Counted from the first letter of the stretch, positions 13,175 to 23,235 are shown. The stretch: DNA of 44,027 nucleotides from Pseudomonas syringae (GCF_021606685.1 NZ_WKCB01000049.1:1-44027), one strand, 5' to 3'. The notes: generated from the letters alone by a model not told the origin. Numbers and translations: made by a program.

Positions 13175-16015
13175 ATGACGATTAACCTGAGCACCGCCAA
13201 CGAATTCATCGCCCGCCACATCGGCCCGCGCCCGGAAGACGAGCAACACATGCTCGCCAGCCTCGGCTTCGATTCCCTCGAAGCCCTGAGCGCCAGCGTG
13301 ATCCCGGAAAGCATCAAGGGCACCAGCGTGCTCGGCCTGGAAGACGGCCTGAGCGAAGCCGAGGCCCTGGCCAAGATCAAGGCCATCGCCGGCCAGAACC
13401 AACTGTTCAAGACCTACATCGGCCAGGGCTACTACAACTGCCACACGCCGTCGCCGATCCTGCGCAACCTGCTGGAAAACCCGGCCTGGTACACCGCCTA
13501 CACCCCGTACCAGCCAGAAATTTCCCAAGGCCGCCTGGAAGCGCTGCTGAACTTCCAGACCCTGATCAGCGACCTCACCGGCCTGCCGATCGCCAATGCC
13601 TCGCTGCTTGACGAAGCCACCGCTGCCGCCGAAGCCATGACCTTCTGCAAGCGCCTGAGCAAGAACAAAAGCAGCAACGCCTTCTTCGCTTCTGTGCACA
13701 GCCACCCGCAAACCCTCGACGTGTTGCGCACGCGTGCCGAGCCACTGGGCATTGACGTGGTCGTCGGCGATGAGCGCGAGCTGACCGACGTCAGCGCTTT
13801 CTTCGGCGCCTTGCTGCAATACCCGGCCAGCAACGGTGACGTGTTTGATTACCGCGAACTGACCGAACGCTTCCACGCCGCCAACGCCCTGGTGGCCGTG
13901 GCCGCCGACCTGCTGGCCCTGACCCTGTTGACCCCGCCGGGTGAGTTCGGCGCCGACGTGGCCATCGGCAGCGCGCAACGCTTTGGCGTGCCGTTGGGCT
14001 TTGGTGGCCCGCACGCGGCGTACTTCTCCACCAAGGATGCGTTCAAGCGCGACATGCCGGGCCGTCTGGTCGGGGTCTCCGTCGACCGTTTCGGCAAGCC
14101 GGCCCTGCGCCTGGCCATGCAGACCCGCGAGCAACATATCCGCCGCGAGAAAGCCACCAGCAACATCTGCACCGCCCAAGTGCTACTGGCCAACATCGCC
14201 AGCATGTACGCCGTGTACCACGGCCCCAAAGGCCTGACCCAGATCGCCCAACGTGTGCACCAGTTGACCGCGATCCTGGCCAAGGGCCTGACCGCCCTGG
14301 GCGTGAAGGTCGAGCAGCAACACTTCTTCGACACGATTACCCTCAACACCGGCGCCAACACCGCCGCCCTGCACGACAAGGCCCGCGCCCAGCGCATCAA
14401 CCTGCGTGTGGTAGACGCCGAGCGGCTGGGTGTGTCGGTGGACGAAACCACCACCCAGGCCGATATCGACACCCTGTGGGCGATCTTCGCCGACGGCAAG
14501 GCCCTGCCGGACTTCGCTGCCAACGTCGACAGCACCCTGCCCGCTGCGCTGCTGCGTCAGTCGCCAGTCCTCAGCCATCCGGTGTTCAACCGTTACCACT
14601 CCGAAACCGAGCTGATGCGCTACCTGCGCAAGCTGGCCGACAAGGACCTGGCACTGGACCGCACCATGATCCCGCTGGGCTCGTGCACCATGAAGCTCAA
14701 CGCCGCCAGCGAAATGATCCCGGTGACCTGGGCCGAATTCGGCGCCCTGCACCCGTTCGCCCCGGCCGAGCAAAGCGCCGGCTACCTGCAACTGACCTCG
14801 GACCTGGAAGCCATGCTCTGCGCGGCCACCGGTTATGACGCGATCTCGCTGCAGCCGAACGCCGGTTCCCAGGGCGAGTACGCAGGCCTCTTGGCGATCC
14901 GTGCCTACCACCAGAGCCGTGGCGACGAGCGCCGCGACATCTGCCTGATCCCGTCGTCGGCCCACGGCACCAACCCAGCGACCGCCAACATGGCCGGTAT
15001 GCGCGTGGTCGTGACCGCCTGCGACGCGCGTGGCAACGTCGACATCGAAGACCTGCGCGCCAAAGCCATCGAGCACCGCGACCACCTCGCCGCGCTGATG
15101 ATCACCTACCCGTCCACCCACGGCGTGTTCGAAGAAGGTATCCGCGAAATCTGCGGCATCATTCACGACAACGGCGGCCAGGTGTACATCGACGGCGCCA
15201 ACATGAACGCGATGGTCGGCCTGTGCGCACCGGGCAAGTTCGGCGGCGACGTGTCCCACCTGAACCTGCACAAGACCTTCTGCATTCCCCACGGCGGTGG
15301 CGGCCCGGGCGTCGGTCCGATTGGCGTCAAGTCGCACCTCACGCCATTCCTGCCGGGCCACGCGGCCATGGCGCGCAAGGAAGGCGCGGTGTGCGCGGCG
15401 CCATTTGGCAGCGCGAGCATTCTGCCCATCACCTGGATGTACATCAGCATGATGGGCGGCGCGGGCCTCAAGCGCGCTTCGCAGCTGGCGATCCTGAATG
15501 CCAACTACATTTCCCGTCGCCTCGAGGAGCACTACCCCGTCCTCTACACCGGCAGCAACGGGCTGGTGGCGCACGAATGCATCCTGGATCTGCGCCCGTT
15601 GAAAGACAGCAGCGGCATCAGCGTGGATGACGTGGCCAAGCGCCTGATCGACTTCGGTTTCCATGCGCCAACCATGTCGTTCCCGGTCGCGGGCACGCTG
15701 ATGATCGAGCCGACCGAAAGCGAATCCAGGGAAGAACTGGATCGCTTCTGCGACGCCATGATCGCCATCCGCGAAGAAATCCGCGCAGTGGAAAACGGCA
15801 CCCTGGACAAAGATGACAACCCGCTGAAAAACGCCCCGCATACCGCTGCTGAACTGGTCGGTGAGTGGTCGCACCCGTACAGCCGCGAACAAGCGGTGTA
15901 CCCGGTAGCGTCGCTGATCGACGGCAAGTACTGGCCACCGGTGGGTCGTGTCGACAACGTGTTTGGCGATCGCAACCTGGTGTGCGCGTGCCCGTCGATT
16001 GAGAGCTACGCCTGA
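13175..16015 (+). CDS. gcvP: Glycine dehydrogenase (decarboxylating), P protein
   Basis: A 946-residue PLP enzyme that decarboxylates glycine and loads the aminomethyl group onto lipoyl-GcvH. It is a full-length fused form (N- and C-terminal halves in one chain), starting MTINLSTANEFIARHIGP. The PLP lysine is K700 in HLNLHKTFCIPHGGGGPG, followed by the Gly-rich loop typical of the family. Start is ATG 13175 with GAGGAG about 6 bases upstream. It is the second gene of the glycine operon. In P. aeruginosa glyA2 comes next; here a REPIN of about 90 bp and then sdaA follow. Confidence 0.97.
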   Translation: MTINLSTANEFIARHIGPRPEDEQHMLASLGFDSLEALSASVIPESIKGTSVLGLEDGLSEAEALAKIKAIAGQNQLFKTYIGQGYYNCHTPSPILRNLLENPAWYTAYTPYQPEISQGRLEALLNFQTLISDLTGLPIANASLLDEATAAAEAMTFCKRLSKNKSSNAFFASVHSHPQTLDVLRTRAEPLGIDVVVGDERELTDVSAFFGALLQYPASNGDVFDYRELTERFHAANALVAVAADLLALTLLTPPGEFGADVAIGSAQRFGVPLGFGGPHAAYFSTKDAFKRDMPGRLVGVSVDRFGKPALRLAMQTREQHIRREKATSNICTAQVLLANIASMYAVYHGPKGLTQIAQRVHQLTAILAKGLTALGVKVEQQHFFDTITLNTGANTAALHDKARAQRINLRVVDAERLGVSVDETTTQADIDTLWAIFADGKALPDFAANVDSTLPAALLRQSPVLSHPVFNRYHSETELMRYLRKLADKDLALDRTMIPLGSCTMKLNAASEMIPVTWAEFGALHPFAPAEQSAGYLQLTSDLEAMLCAATGYDAISLQPNAGSQGEYAGLLAIRAYHQSRGDERRDICLIPSSAHGTNPATANMAGMRVVVTACDARGNVDIEDLRAKAIEHRDHLAALMITYPSTHGVFEEGIREICGIIHDNGGQVYIDGANMNAMVGLCAPGKFGGDVSHLNLHKTFCIPHGGGGPGVGPIGVKSHLTPFLPGHAAMARKEGAVCAAPFGSASILPITWMYISMMGGAGLKRASQLAILNANYISRRLEEHYPVLYTGSNGLVAHECILDLRPLKDSSGISVDDVAKRLIDFGFHAPTMSFPVAGTLMIEPTESESREELDRFCDAMIAIREEIRAVENGTLDKDDNPLKNAPHTAAELVGEWSHPYSREQAVYPVASLIDGKYWPPVGRVDNVFGDRNLVCACPSIESYA

Positions 16016-16040
16016 TCTGACTCGAGAAACGCGGTAAAAA

Positions 16041-16132
16041 ATGTGGGAGCGGGCTTGCTCGCGAAAGCGGTGTATCAGTTGATGCATCTGGTGACTGAAC
16101 CAACGCATTCGCGAGCAAGCCCGCTCCCACAT
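16041..16132. repeat. REPIN inside the glycine operon
   Basis: Two arms of the 'gcgggcttgctcgcgaa' class flank a spacer of about 46 bases. It fills most of the 164-base gap between gcvP and sdaA. Within an operon, such a hairpin could reduce expression of downstream sdaA-gcvT or stabilise upstream gcvHP mRNA. Confidence 0.92.
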
Positions 16133-16179
16133 TTGGACCGAGTCAGCTTCCCAAATAATAAGAAACCGGAGAACAACTC

Positions 16180-17556
<1,377 letters not shown>

Positions 17557-17595
17557 CGCCTAAAGGCGCGCCAGCACGTTTTTCAGGAGCTGAAT

Positions 17596-18720
17596 ATGTC
17601 CACCGAAACCCTGTTGAAAACCCCTCTGCACGCCCTGCACATTGAACTGGGCGCGCGCATGGTGCCCTTCGCCGGCTACGACATGCCGGTGCAATACCCA
17701 CTGGGCGTGATGAAGGAACACCTGCACACCCGTGATCAGGCCGGGCTGTTCGACGTGTCCCACATGGGCCAGATCCGCCTGAGCGGCGCGAATGCGGCCA
17801 AGGCCCTGGAAACCCTGGTGCCGGTCGACATCATCGACCTGCCAGTAGGCATGCAGCGCTACGCCATGTTCACCAATGACCAGGGCGGCATCCTCGATGA
17901 CCTGATGGTGGCGAACCTGGGTAACGATGAGCTGTTCCTGGTGGTCAACGCCGCCTGCAAGGACCAGGACCTTGCCCACCTGCGCGCGCACATCGGCGAC
18001 CAGTGCAGCATCGAGCCGCTGTTCGAGGAGCGCGCCTTGCTGGCCCTGCAAGGCCCGGCGGCAGTGAAAGTGCTGGCGCGCCTGGCGCCGGAAGTGACCA
18101 AGATGACCTTCATGCAGTTCGCCTCGCTGCGCCTGCTGGGCGTGGACTGCTATGTCAGCCGTTCGGGCTACACCGGGGAAGACGGCTTTGAAATCTCCGT
18201 ACCTGCCGCCAACGCCGAAAGCCTGGCGCGCAGCCTGCTGGCCGAAACCGAAGTACAGGCCATCGGCCTGGGCGCCCGCGACTCGCTGCGCCTGGAAGCC
18301 GGCCTGTGCCTCTACGGCCACGACATGAACACCGAGACCACGCCGATTGAAGCCAGCCTGTTGTGGGCGATCTCCAAGGCTCGCCGCGCCGACGGCGCGC
18401 GCGCGGGTGGCTTCCCGGGAGCAGACCGGATCTTCACCCAGCAACAAGCCGGTGTAAGCCGCAAACGCGTAGGCCTGCTGCCCCAGGAGCGCACGCCCGT
18501 GCGTGAAGGTGCCGAGATTGTCGACGAACAGGGCACCGTCATCGGCAGCGTGTGCAGCGGCGGCTTTGGCCCAACCTTGGGCGGCCCGCTGGCCATGGGT
18601 TATCTGGACAGCGCCTTCACTGCACTGGACAGTGAAGTCTGCGCGTTGGTGCGTGGGAAAAAAGTGCCACTTCGTGTAAGCAAAATGCCATTTGTTCCAC
18701 AGCGTTACTACCGTGGCTGA
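17596..18720 (+). CDS. gcvT: Glycine cleavage system aminomethyltransferase, T protein
   Basis: A 374-residue folate enzyme that moves the methylene group from aminomethyl-GcvH to tetrahydrofolate and releases ammonia. Family landmarks are VPFAGYDMPVQYP (about 25), LFDVSHMGQIRLSG (about 52) and GYTGEDGFEISVP (about 194). The C-terminal barrel ends with VPLRVSKMPFVPQRYY. Length is normal. Start is ATG 17596 with AGGAGC 7 bases upstream. It is the last gene of the glycine operon; a strong stem-loop follows the stop. Confidence 0.96.
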   Translation: MSTETLLKTPLHALHIELGARMVPFAGYDMPVQYPLGVMKEHLHTRDQAGLFDVSHMGQIRLSGANAAKALETLVPVDIIDLPVGMQRYAMFTNDQGGILDDLMVANLGNDELFLVVNAACKDQDLAHLRAHIGDQCSIEPLFEERALLALQGPAAVKVLARLAPEVTKMTFMQFASLRLLGVDCYVSRSGYTGEDGFEISVPAANAESLARSLLAETEVQAIGLGARDSLRLEAGLCLYGHDMNTETTPIEASLLWAISKARRADGARAGGFPGADRIFTQQQAGVSRKRVGLLPQERTPVREGAEIVDEQGTVIGSVCSGGFGPTLGGPLAMGYLDSAFTALDSEVCALVRGKKVPLRVSKMPFVPQRYYRG

Positions 18721-18741
18721 TTGGCTGTTTCTATAAGTAAC

Positions 18742-18780
18742 GCGGTTGCGTTAACGTGCACTAAACTGTAACGCAACCGC
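18742..18780 (+). terminator. Strong stem-loop after gcvT, no U-run
   Basis: GCGGTTGCGTTA (18742-18753) pairs perfectly over 12 bp with TAACGCAACCGC (18769-18780). The next bases are cataaaac, not a U-run, so it may be a 3'-end protecting hairpin or a Rho-related end rather than a classic intrinsic terminator. TAACGC occurs three times within 40 bases, once as an inverted copy partner. Confidence 0.6.
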
Positions 18781-19113
18781 CATAAAACAGTGCATTGACG
18801 ATAGTCATTGTTTAAACGTTTAACCTATAACAAGTGATCAACTCTATCGAATAAGCCCGCTTCACACTTTTGACCAAAGTGTCATAAAGCCGAGCAAACA
18901 CTGGGCTTTTCTCGGGGCTTGTTTTTTCTCCATTAGTTGGCGTAGAGTTTGCCCACTGTGTTTGCATGGGTCGCTTGGAACCTGGACCTGGGCAGTAGCT
19001 GAAGTAGTTGTGCTACAACCCGTTCGACGTCTCTTACTTTCCTGCAACCCAGCCCAGTACTCTTTCATGTGAAAGGGGCTGTCATTAATTTTTAGCGTCA
19101 AGGAAATAAGAAA
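18781..19113 (+). promoter_or_regulatory. Promoter and long leader of the cold-shock gene
   Basis: A possible promoter is TTGACG (18795-18800), an 18-base spacer and TTTAAC (18819-18824); TATAAC at 18826-18831 is an alternative -10. Either would give a leader of about 280 bases, which is typical of cspA-type genes, whose mRNA folding is temperature-sensitive. A 7-bp hairpin, ACACTTT (18864-18870) with AAAGTGT (18876-18882), lies in it. No open frame there looks like a gene. Confidence 0.45.
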
Positions 19114-19326
19114 ATGGCTGAACGTCAGAGCGGTACCGTCAAGTGGTTTAACGACGAGAAAGGGTTTGGTTTTATCACGCCAGAAAGCGGTCCGGATCTG
19201 TTCGTGCATTTCCGCGCTATTCAGGGCAACGGCTTCAAGAGCCTCAAAGAAGGCCAGAAAGTGACGTTCGTTGCCGTGCAAGGCCAAAAAGGCATGCAGG
19301 CTGACGAAGTACAAGCAGAAGGCTGA
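19114..19326 (+). CDS. Cold-shock protein, CspA family
   Basis: A 70-residue single cold-shock domain, an OB fold that binds single-stranded RNA and DNA and melts mRNA structure. RNP1 KGFGFI and RNP2 LFVHF are intact, as is the GTVKWFNDEKG start. Start is ATG 19114 with CAAGGA upstream. It is monocistronic: a long leader precedes it and a good terminator follows. Several Csp/Cap paralogues exist in pseudomonads and I cannot assign which one this is. Confidence 0.95.
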   Translation: MAERQSGTVKWFNDEKGFGFITPESGPDLFVHFRAIQGNGFKSLKEGQKVTFVAVQGQKGMQADEVQAEG

Positions 19327-19339
19327 TCGTTCTGCGACA

Positions 19340-19373
19340 AAAAGCCCCTGACATGACATCAGGGGCTTTTTTA
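19340..19373 (+). terminator. Intrinsic terminator of the cold-shock gene
   Basis: The stem GCCCCTGA (19344-19351) with TCAGGGGC (19359-19366) has A residues before it and six T residues after it. Confidence 0.93.
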
Positions 19374-19419
19374 TGGGCGCTATTGCGTAAACTGCGTGTT
19401 TTCTCCAGAGCCCCCTGCC

Positions 19420-19908
19420 ATGTCCAAACCCCTGCTGAGCCCCCAAGGGGAATTCCCCGCTGTTGGCCTGGGCCGTCGCCTGGCAGCGATGTTTTACGAC
19501 TTCCTGCTGTGCACCGCCCTGCTGATCGTCACTGCGTTTGTCTACAAGCTGGTGTGGATGGCGTTTATCGGTGAAGCCAAAATGCGCACCCTCACTGAAT
19601 CCGGTGCGTTGGATGGCGACCCGCTGCTGTCGACGATTCTGTTGTTCGTGCTGTTTGGTTTCTTCGCCAAATTCTGGACCCATTCCGGGCAGACGCTGGG
19701 CATGCAAGTGTGGGGCGTGCGCGTACAGAACGCGGATGGATCGCGCATCAGCCTATGGCAAGCGCTGCTGCGCTTTGTGGTGTCGATTGCGTCGTGGTTG
19801 TGCGTGGGGCTGGGGTTTATCTGGTCGTTGTTTGATAAACATAAACGCAGCTGGCATGACATCTACTCGGACACGCAACTGGTACGAATCCCCAAGCAGA
19901 AGAAGTAA
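19420..19908 (+). CDS. RDD family inner-membrane protein
   Basis: A 162-residue integral membrane protein with helices near 20-45 (LAAMFYDFLLCTALLIVTAFVYKL), 70-90 and 110-140. The RDD landmarks are GLGRRLAAMFYDFLL near the N terminus and LGMQVWGVRVQNADG in the middle. The family function is poorly defined; some members act in ion exchange. Start is taken at ATG 19420 (MSKPLLSPQGEF), though the ribosome site is weak. It lies after the csp terminator and is convergent with nadA, with a REPIN between. Confidence 0.85.
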   Translation: MSKPLLSPQGEFPAVGLGRRLAAMFYDFLLCTALLIVTAFVYKLVWMAFIGEAKMRTLTESGALDGDPLLSTILLFVLFGFFAKFWTHSGQTLGMQVWGVRVQNADGSRISLWQALLRFVVSIASWLCVGLGFIWSLFDKHKRSWHDIYSDTQLVRIPKQKK

Positions 19909-19930
19909 CGCCTGAACACTGGGAATCCAA

Positions 19931-20021
19931 ATGTGGGAGGGGGCTTGCCCCCGATAGCGGTGAGCCAGCTAAAAATAAGCTGGCTGACACGCCGCCATCG
20001 GGGGCAAGCCCCCTCCCACAT
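19931..20021. repeat. REPIN
   Basis: Two 'gggggcttgcccccgat' arms in forward-then-reverse order. The spacer itself contains an 8-bp inverted repeat (AGCCAGCT / AGCTGGCT), so the whole element can fold into a nearly continuous hairpin. It lies between convergent genes. Confidence 0.92.
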
Positions 20022-20045
20022 TTTTTGACCGAGCCAGCCTTGAGG

Positions 20046-21104
20046 TCAGGCGTTGCCGGCCAGCTTGAGGCGCGCAGCCTGGGTGAAATCCAGCATACGC
20101 TTGAGCGGGCGCACAGCGTGGGGGATCACCGACGGCTCGACGAATATCTCGTTACTGCCCTCACGCAGACACTGCAGCGTGCGCTCCAGCGTATTCATCG
20201 CCATCCACGGGCAATGCGCGCAACTGCGGCACGCGGCGCCGTTGCCAGCCGTAGGCGCTTCGACGAAGACCTTGTCCGGACAAAGCTGCTGCATCTTGTA
20301 GAAGATGCCGCGGTCGGTCGCCACGATAAAGGTCTTGTTCGGCAAGCGTTGCGCCGCTGCGATCAACTGGCTGGTTGAGCCGACGGCGTCCGCCAGCTCG
20401 ATCACCGCAGTCGGTGATTCCGGGTGCACCAGGATCGCTGCATCCGGGTACAGGGCCTTCATGTCTTCGAGCTGCTTGGATTTGAACTCTTCATGGACGA
20501 TGCAGGCACCGTCCCACAGCAACATATCGGCACCGGTCTGGCGCTGGATGTAAGTGCCCAGGTGTTTGTCCGGGCCCCAGATAATGGTTTCGCCGTTATC
20601 CATCAGGCTTTCGACGATTTCCAATGCGCAGCTGGACGTCACCACCCAGTCAGCCCGGGCTTTGACCGCCGCTGACGTGTTGGCGTAGACCACCACGGTG
20701 CGCTCGGGATGCTGATCGCAGAACGCCGAAAACTCTTCGACCGGGCAACCCAGGTCCAGGGAGCACGTGGCTTCCAGCGTCGGCATCAGAACACGTTTTT
20801 CAGGCGTGAGGATCTTGGCGGTTTCGCCCATGAAACGCACGCCGGCGACCAGTACGGTCTTGGCCGGGTGGGCGGCGCCGAAGCGGGCCATTTCCAGGGA
20901 ATCGGAGACACAGCCGCCGGTTTCTTCGGCCAGAGCCTGAATCACCGGGTCACAGTAGAAGTGGGCAACCAACACCGCATCCTGAGCTTTCAGCTCGGCG
21001 GCGATAGCGGCACGCAGGCTCGCTTCTTCATCGGCGCTGAGGGCCTTGGGCTGCTTGGCGTCGAGGTGGGCTTGAACCAGTAGGCGTTCGGAAATTTGCG
21101 TCAT
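20046..21104 (-). CDS. nadA: Quinolinate synthase A
   Basis: A 352-residue iron-sulfur enzyme that condenses iminoaspartate with dihydroxyacetone phosphate to quinolinate, the precursor of NAD. Conserved stretches are AHFYCDPVIQALAEETGG, GVRFMGETAKIL and the C-terminal CRSCAHCPWMAMNTL, which includes a cluster cysteine. Start is ATG 21104 (MTQISERLL); the open frame extends upstream without a ribosome site or conserved residues. It is monocistronic here. Its upstream side faces about 490 bases of non-coding DNA up to the tRNA-Lys gene. Confidence 0.95.
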   Translation of the reverse strand: MTQISERLLVQAHLDAKQPKALSADEEASLRAAIAAELKAQDAVLVAHFYCDPVIQALAEETGGCVSDSLEMARFGAAHPAKTVLVAGVRFMGETAKILTPEKRVLMPTLEATCSLDLGCPVEEFSAFCDQHPERTVVVYANTSAAVKARADWVVTSSCALEIVESLMDNGETIIWGPDKHLGTYIQRQTGADMLLWDGACIVHEEFKSKQLEDMKALYPDAAILVHPESPTAVIELADAVGSTSQLIAAAQRLPNKTFIVATDRGIFYKMQQLCPDKVFVEAPTAGNGAACRSCAHCPWMAMNTLERTLQCLREGSNEIFVEPSVIPHAVRPLKRMLDFTQAARLKLAGNA

Positions 21105-21532
21105 GTTCGCAAGACCTGCAGGCGCAGTTGCGCGAAAGTCGAGTGTACCACCGGCTCTGGAGCCCTCAGGGCGCCGCCGGACGAAGTGATTGTGTTCATC
21201 AAGCACGGGGAAGCTGCGCAAGGCTACAGAATATCGAATCGATTCAAAAGCCTAATCTGGAGCGCAAATGGGGATAGGGCGCAACATCCCTGGCAAGAGC
21301 CGTCAGGCCGACTCCTGCACAGGGTCAGCGCAACAGCGCGCAAGGAGCTTCTTGCAACGTCACCGATGCGTGCCTCTTCGCCAGGGCATCCTTCAAGGTT
21401 GGCAAGGGATGTGTGGAGCGCCGTGTGGCTTCATGCCCGGCCTGAAGTACAGCGTCTGAGGTGCTGGGCACTCATTGGATATCAGCCGGGGCTACTCAGG
21501 GAGAGCAGCCAGCGCGCGAGATTATTACAGGC
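21105..21532. other. Gene-free stretch between nadA and tRNA-Lys
   Basis: No frame here resembles a protein, no repeat of the tRNA 3' end is visible, and no integrase remnant is recognised. The first 100 bases next to nadA probably hold its promoter. Confidence 0.6.
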
Positions 21533-21576
21533 AAAAAAAAACCCGGAAATCCTCACTTGCGTGGGCCTTCCGGATT
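21533..21576 (-). terminator. Terminator downstream of tRNA-Lys
   Basis: On the minus strand AATCCGGAA pairs with TTCCGGGTT (9 pairs, one G-U), followed by a run of T residues (plus-strand A run 21533-21541). Confidence 0.88.
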
Positions 21577-21593
21577 TTCTAAACCGCCAAAAA

Positions 21594-21669
21594 TGGTGGG
21601 TCGTGTGGGATTCGAACCTACGACCAATTGGTTAAAAGCCAACTGCTCTACCAACTGAGCTAACGACCC
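21594..21669 (-). tRNA. tRNA-Lys (anticodon TTT)
   Basis: A 76-base cloverleaf with encoded CCA. The acceptor stem is GGGTCGT / ACGACCC, the D arm AGCTCAGTTGGTAGAGC, the anticodon loop CTTTTAA with TTT, and the T loop GTTCGAATC. It lies next to queC as does the P. aeruginosa tRNA-Lys PA0976.1, known as an integration site for PAPI-2/ExoU-type islands. Its 3' end points toward nadA. Confidence 0.97.
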
Positions 21670-21686
21670 GCTGTGTGGTGGCGCGT

Positions 21687-21714
21687 ATAATACTGATTTC
21701 TAAGGATTATTCAA
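21687..21714 (-). promoter_or_regulatory. Promoter of tRNA-Lys
   Basis: The minus strand reads TTGAAT, a 16-base spacer, then TATTAT. The predicted start lies about 11 bases before the mature tRNA. It sits in the 63-base gap after queC, so the tRNA is not solely dependent on queC read-through. Confidence 0.75.
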
Positions 21715-21732
21715 CACCTTATTTGAAATAAA

Positions 21733-22422
21733 TCAGAAATAACGCGTTGGGTCAGTAATTCCGGCCGCTTGGAAGCCTTCTGCACGCAGTCGGCAGCTGT
21801 CGCATTTCCCACAAGCACGGCCGTCATCGTCTGCCTGATAGCAGGAAACAGTCAGCGAATAATCCACGCCAAGTCCTACGCCAGCCTTCACGATATCGGC
21901 CTTGCTGAGGTTCTGCAGCGGTGCCAGGATGCGGAAGCCCTGCCCTTCTACACCGGCCTTGGTCGCCAGGTTGGCCATACGCTCGAACGACTCGACGAAC
22001 TCGGGGCGGCAGTCCGGGTAGCCGGAATAGTCCACCGCATTGACGCCGATGAAGATGTCGCGGGCATTCAGCACTTCTGCCCAACCGAGGGCCAGGGACA
22101 GGAACACGGTGTTGCGCGCTGGCACGTAGGTGACCGGGATCCCTTCGCTGGGGGCTTCCGGCACATCGATGCTGCTGTCAGTCAGGGCCGAACCGCCGAT
22201 ACCGTTGAGGTTCAGGCCGATCACTTTGTGTTCAGCCACACCCCTGTCGCGAGCAACGCGGGCAGCAGCGTTCAGCTCTGCGCGGTGGCGCTGGCCGTAG
22301 TCGAAGCTCATGGTGTAGCAGGTGTAGCCCTCAGCCTGCGCCATGGCTACCACGGTGGCGGAGTCGAGGCCACCGGACAGCAGGATTACCGCGCGTTTCT
22401 GATCGATCGTTTGTTCAGTCAT
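21733..22422 (-). CDS. queC: 7-cyano-7-deazaguanine synthase
   Basis: A 229-residue ATP-dependent enzyme that converts 7-carboxy-7-deazaguanine to preQ0 on the way to queuosine in tRNA. The PP-loop SGGLDS is at residues 16-21. The zinc-binding cysteines cluster near the C terminus (CYQADDDGRACGKCDSC). Start is ATG 22422, one base after the queE stop, so the two genes are translated from one mRNA. It lies directly upstream of tRNA-Lys on the same strand. Confidence 0.96.
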   Translation of the reverse strand: MTEQTIDQKRAVILLSGGLDSATVVAMAQAEGYTCYTMSFDYGQRHRAELNAAARVARDRGVAEHKVIGLNLNGIGGSALTDSSIDVPEAPSEGIPVTYVPARNTVFLSLALGWAEVLNARDIFIGVNAVDYSGYPDCRPEFVESFERMANLATKAGVEGQGFRILAPLQNLSKADIVKAGVGLGVDYSLTVSCYQADDDGRACGKCDSCRLRAEGFQAAGITDPTRYF

Positions 22423-22423
22423 T

Positions 22424-23071
22424 TCAGCGTCCCGGCTCGTCGTTCCAAAGGTATTTGTGCAACTGCAACTGCAGGCGTACTGGCAGGTTATCAGCCACTA
22501 CCCAGTCAGCGAGGTCACGTGCATTCAGGTCGTGGTGGCTTGGGGAGAACAGTACCTCACCCGCGCGACGATCCAGGCCATATTGGATCAGCTTGGAGTT
22601 CGCCCAGTCGTAATCGTCACGGGAACAGATCACGAACTTGACCTGGTCGTTGGCCGTCAGCAGGTCCATGTTCTCGTAGCGATTGCGGTGCGACTCCTTG
22701 GAGCCTGGGGTCTTGAGGTCGACCACCCGGCTGACACGCGGGTCTACCGCCGAAATATCGAGGGCACCGCTGGTCTCCAGGGACACCTCGTAACCGGCGT
22801 CACACAGCTGCTTGAGCAAAGGGATGGCATTGGGTTGCGCCAGGGGCTCGCCGCCCGTCACACAGACGTAGCGCGGCCGATAACCGGCAACCTGCTCGAG
22901 GATGTCGTCGAGGGTGCGTACCGTACCGCCACTGAAGGCGTAGGCGCTGTCACAGTATTGGCAACGCAAAGGGCAGCCGGTCAAGCGCACAAAGACTGTG
23001 GGCAGGCCAGCGGTTCGCGTTTCACCCTGTAACGAGTAAAAAACTTCGGTAATGCGTAATGTGTCTTGCAT
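22424..23071 (-). CDS. queE: 7-carboxy-7-deazaguanine synthase (radical SAM)
   Basis: A 215-residue radical SAM enzyme that contracts 6-carboxytetrahydropterin to 7-carboxy-7-deazaguanine. The cluster motif CxxxCxxC is CPLRCQYC, followed by DSAYAFSGG. The SAM-binding VTGGEPLAQ is also clear. Start is ATG 23071 (MQDTLRITEV); a GTG three codons upstream is in frame, and neither has a strong ribosome site. It forms a two-gene operon with queC and lies after the terminator of the tol operon. Confidence 0.95.
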   Translation of the reverse strand: MQDTLRITEVFYSLQGETRTAGLPTVFVRLTGCPLRCQYCDSAYAFSGGTVRTLDDILEQVAGYRPRYVCVTGGEPLAQPNAIPLLKQLCDAGYEVSLETSGALDISAVDPRVSRVVDLKTPGSKESHRNRYENMDLLTANDQVKFVICSRDDYDWANSKLIQYGLDRRAGEVLFSPSHHDLNARDLADWVVADNLPVRLQLQLHKYLWNDEPGR

Positions 23072-23187
23072 AGTCGCCACGGGCGTAACAGCTAAACAGG
23101 CTGTCCGCCTCCGTCAGGCACTTCAAGCAACCCCGCCAACGCGTAGGCCCCAAGAAGCGTGTTTCATAAAAGGGCGTGGATTCTAAC

Positions 23188-23216
23188 GAAAAAACCCGCG
23201 CCAGGCGCGGGTTTCT
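23188..23216 (-). terminator. Terminator of the tol-pal operon
   Basis: A GC-rich hairpin, CCCGCG (about 23195-23200) with CGCGGG, followed on the minus strand by TTTTTTCG. It lies 20 bases after the cpoB stop. Confidence 0.9.
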
Positions 23217-23235
23217 TCTAAACGGACTGCATCGC

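Noticed and set aside
14183..16132. 649-codon minus-strand frame across gcvP
   Set aside because: Antisense to gcvP, which is intact with its PLP lysine; no family features in the antisense product.
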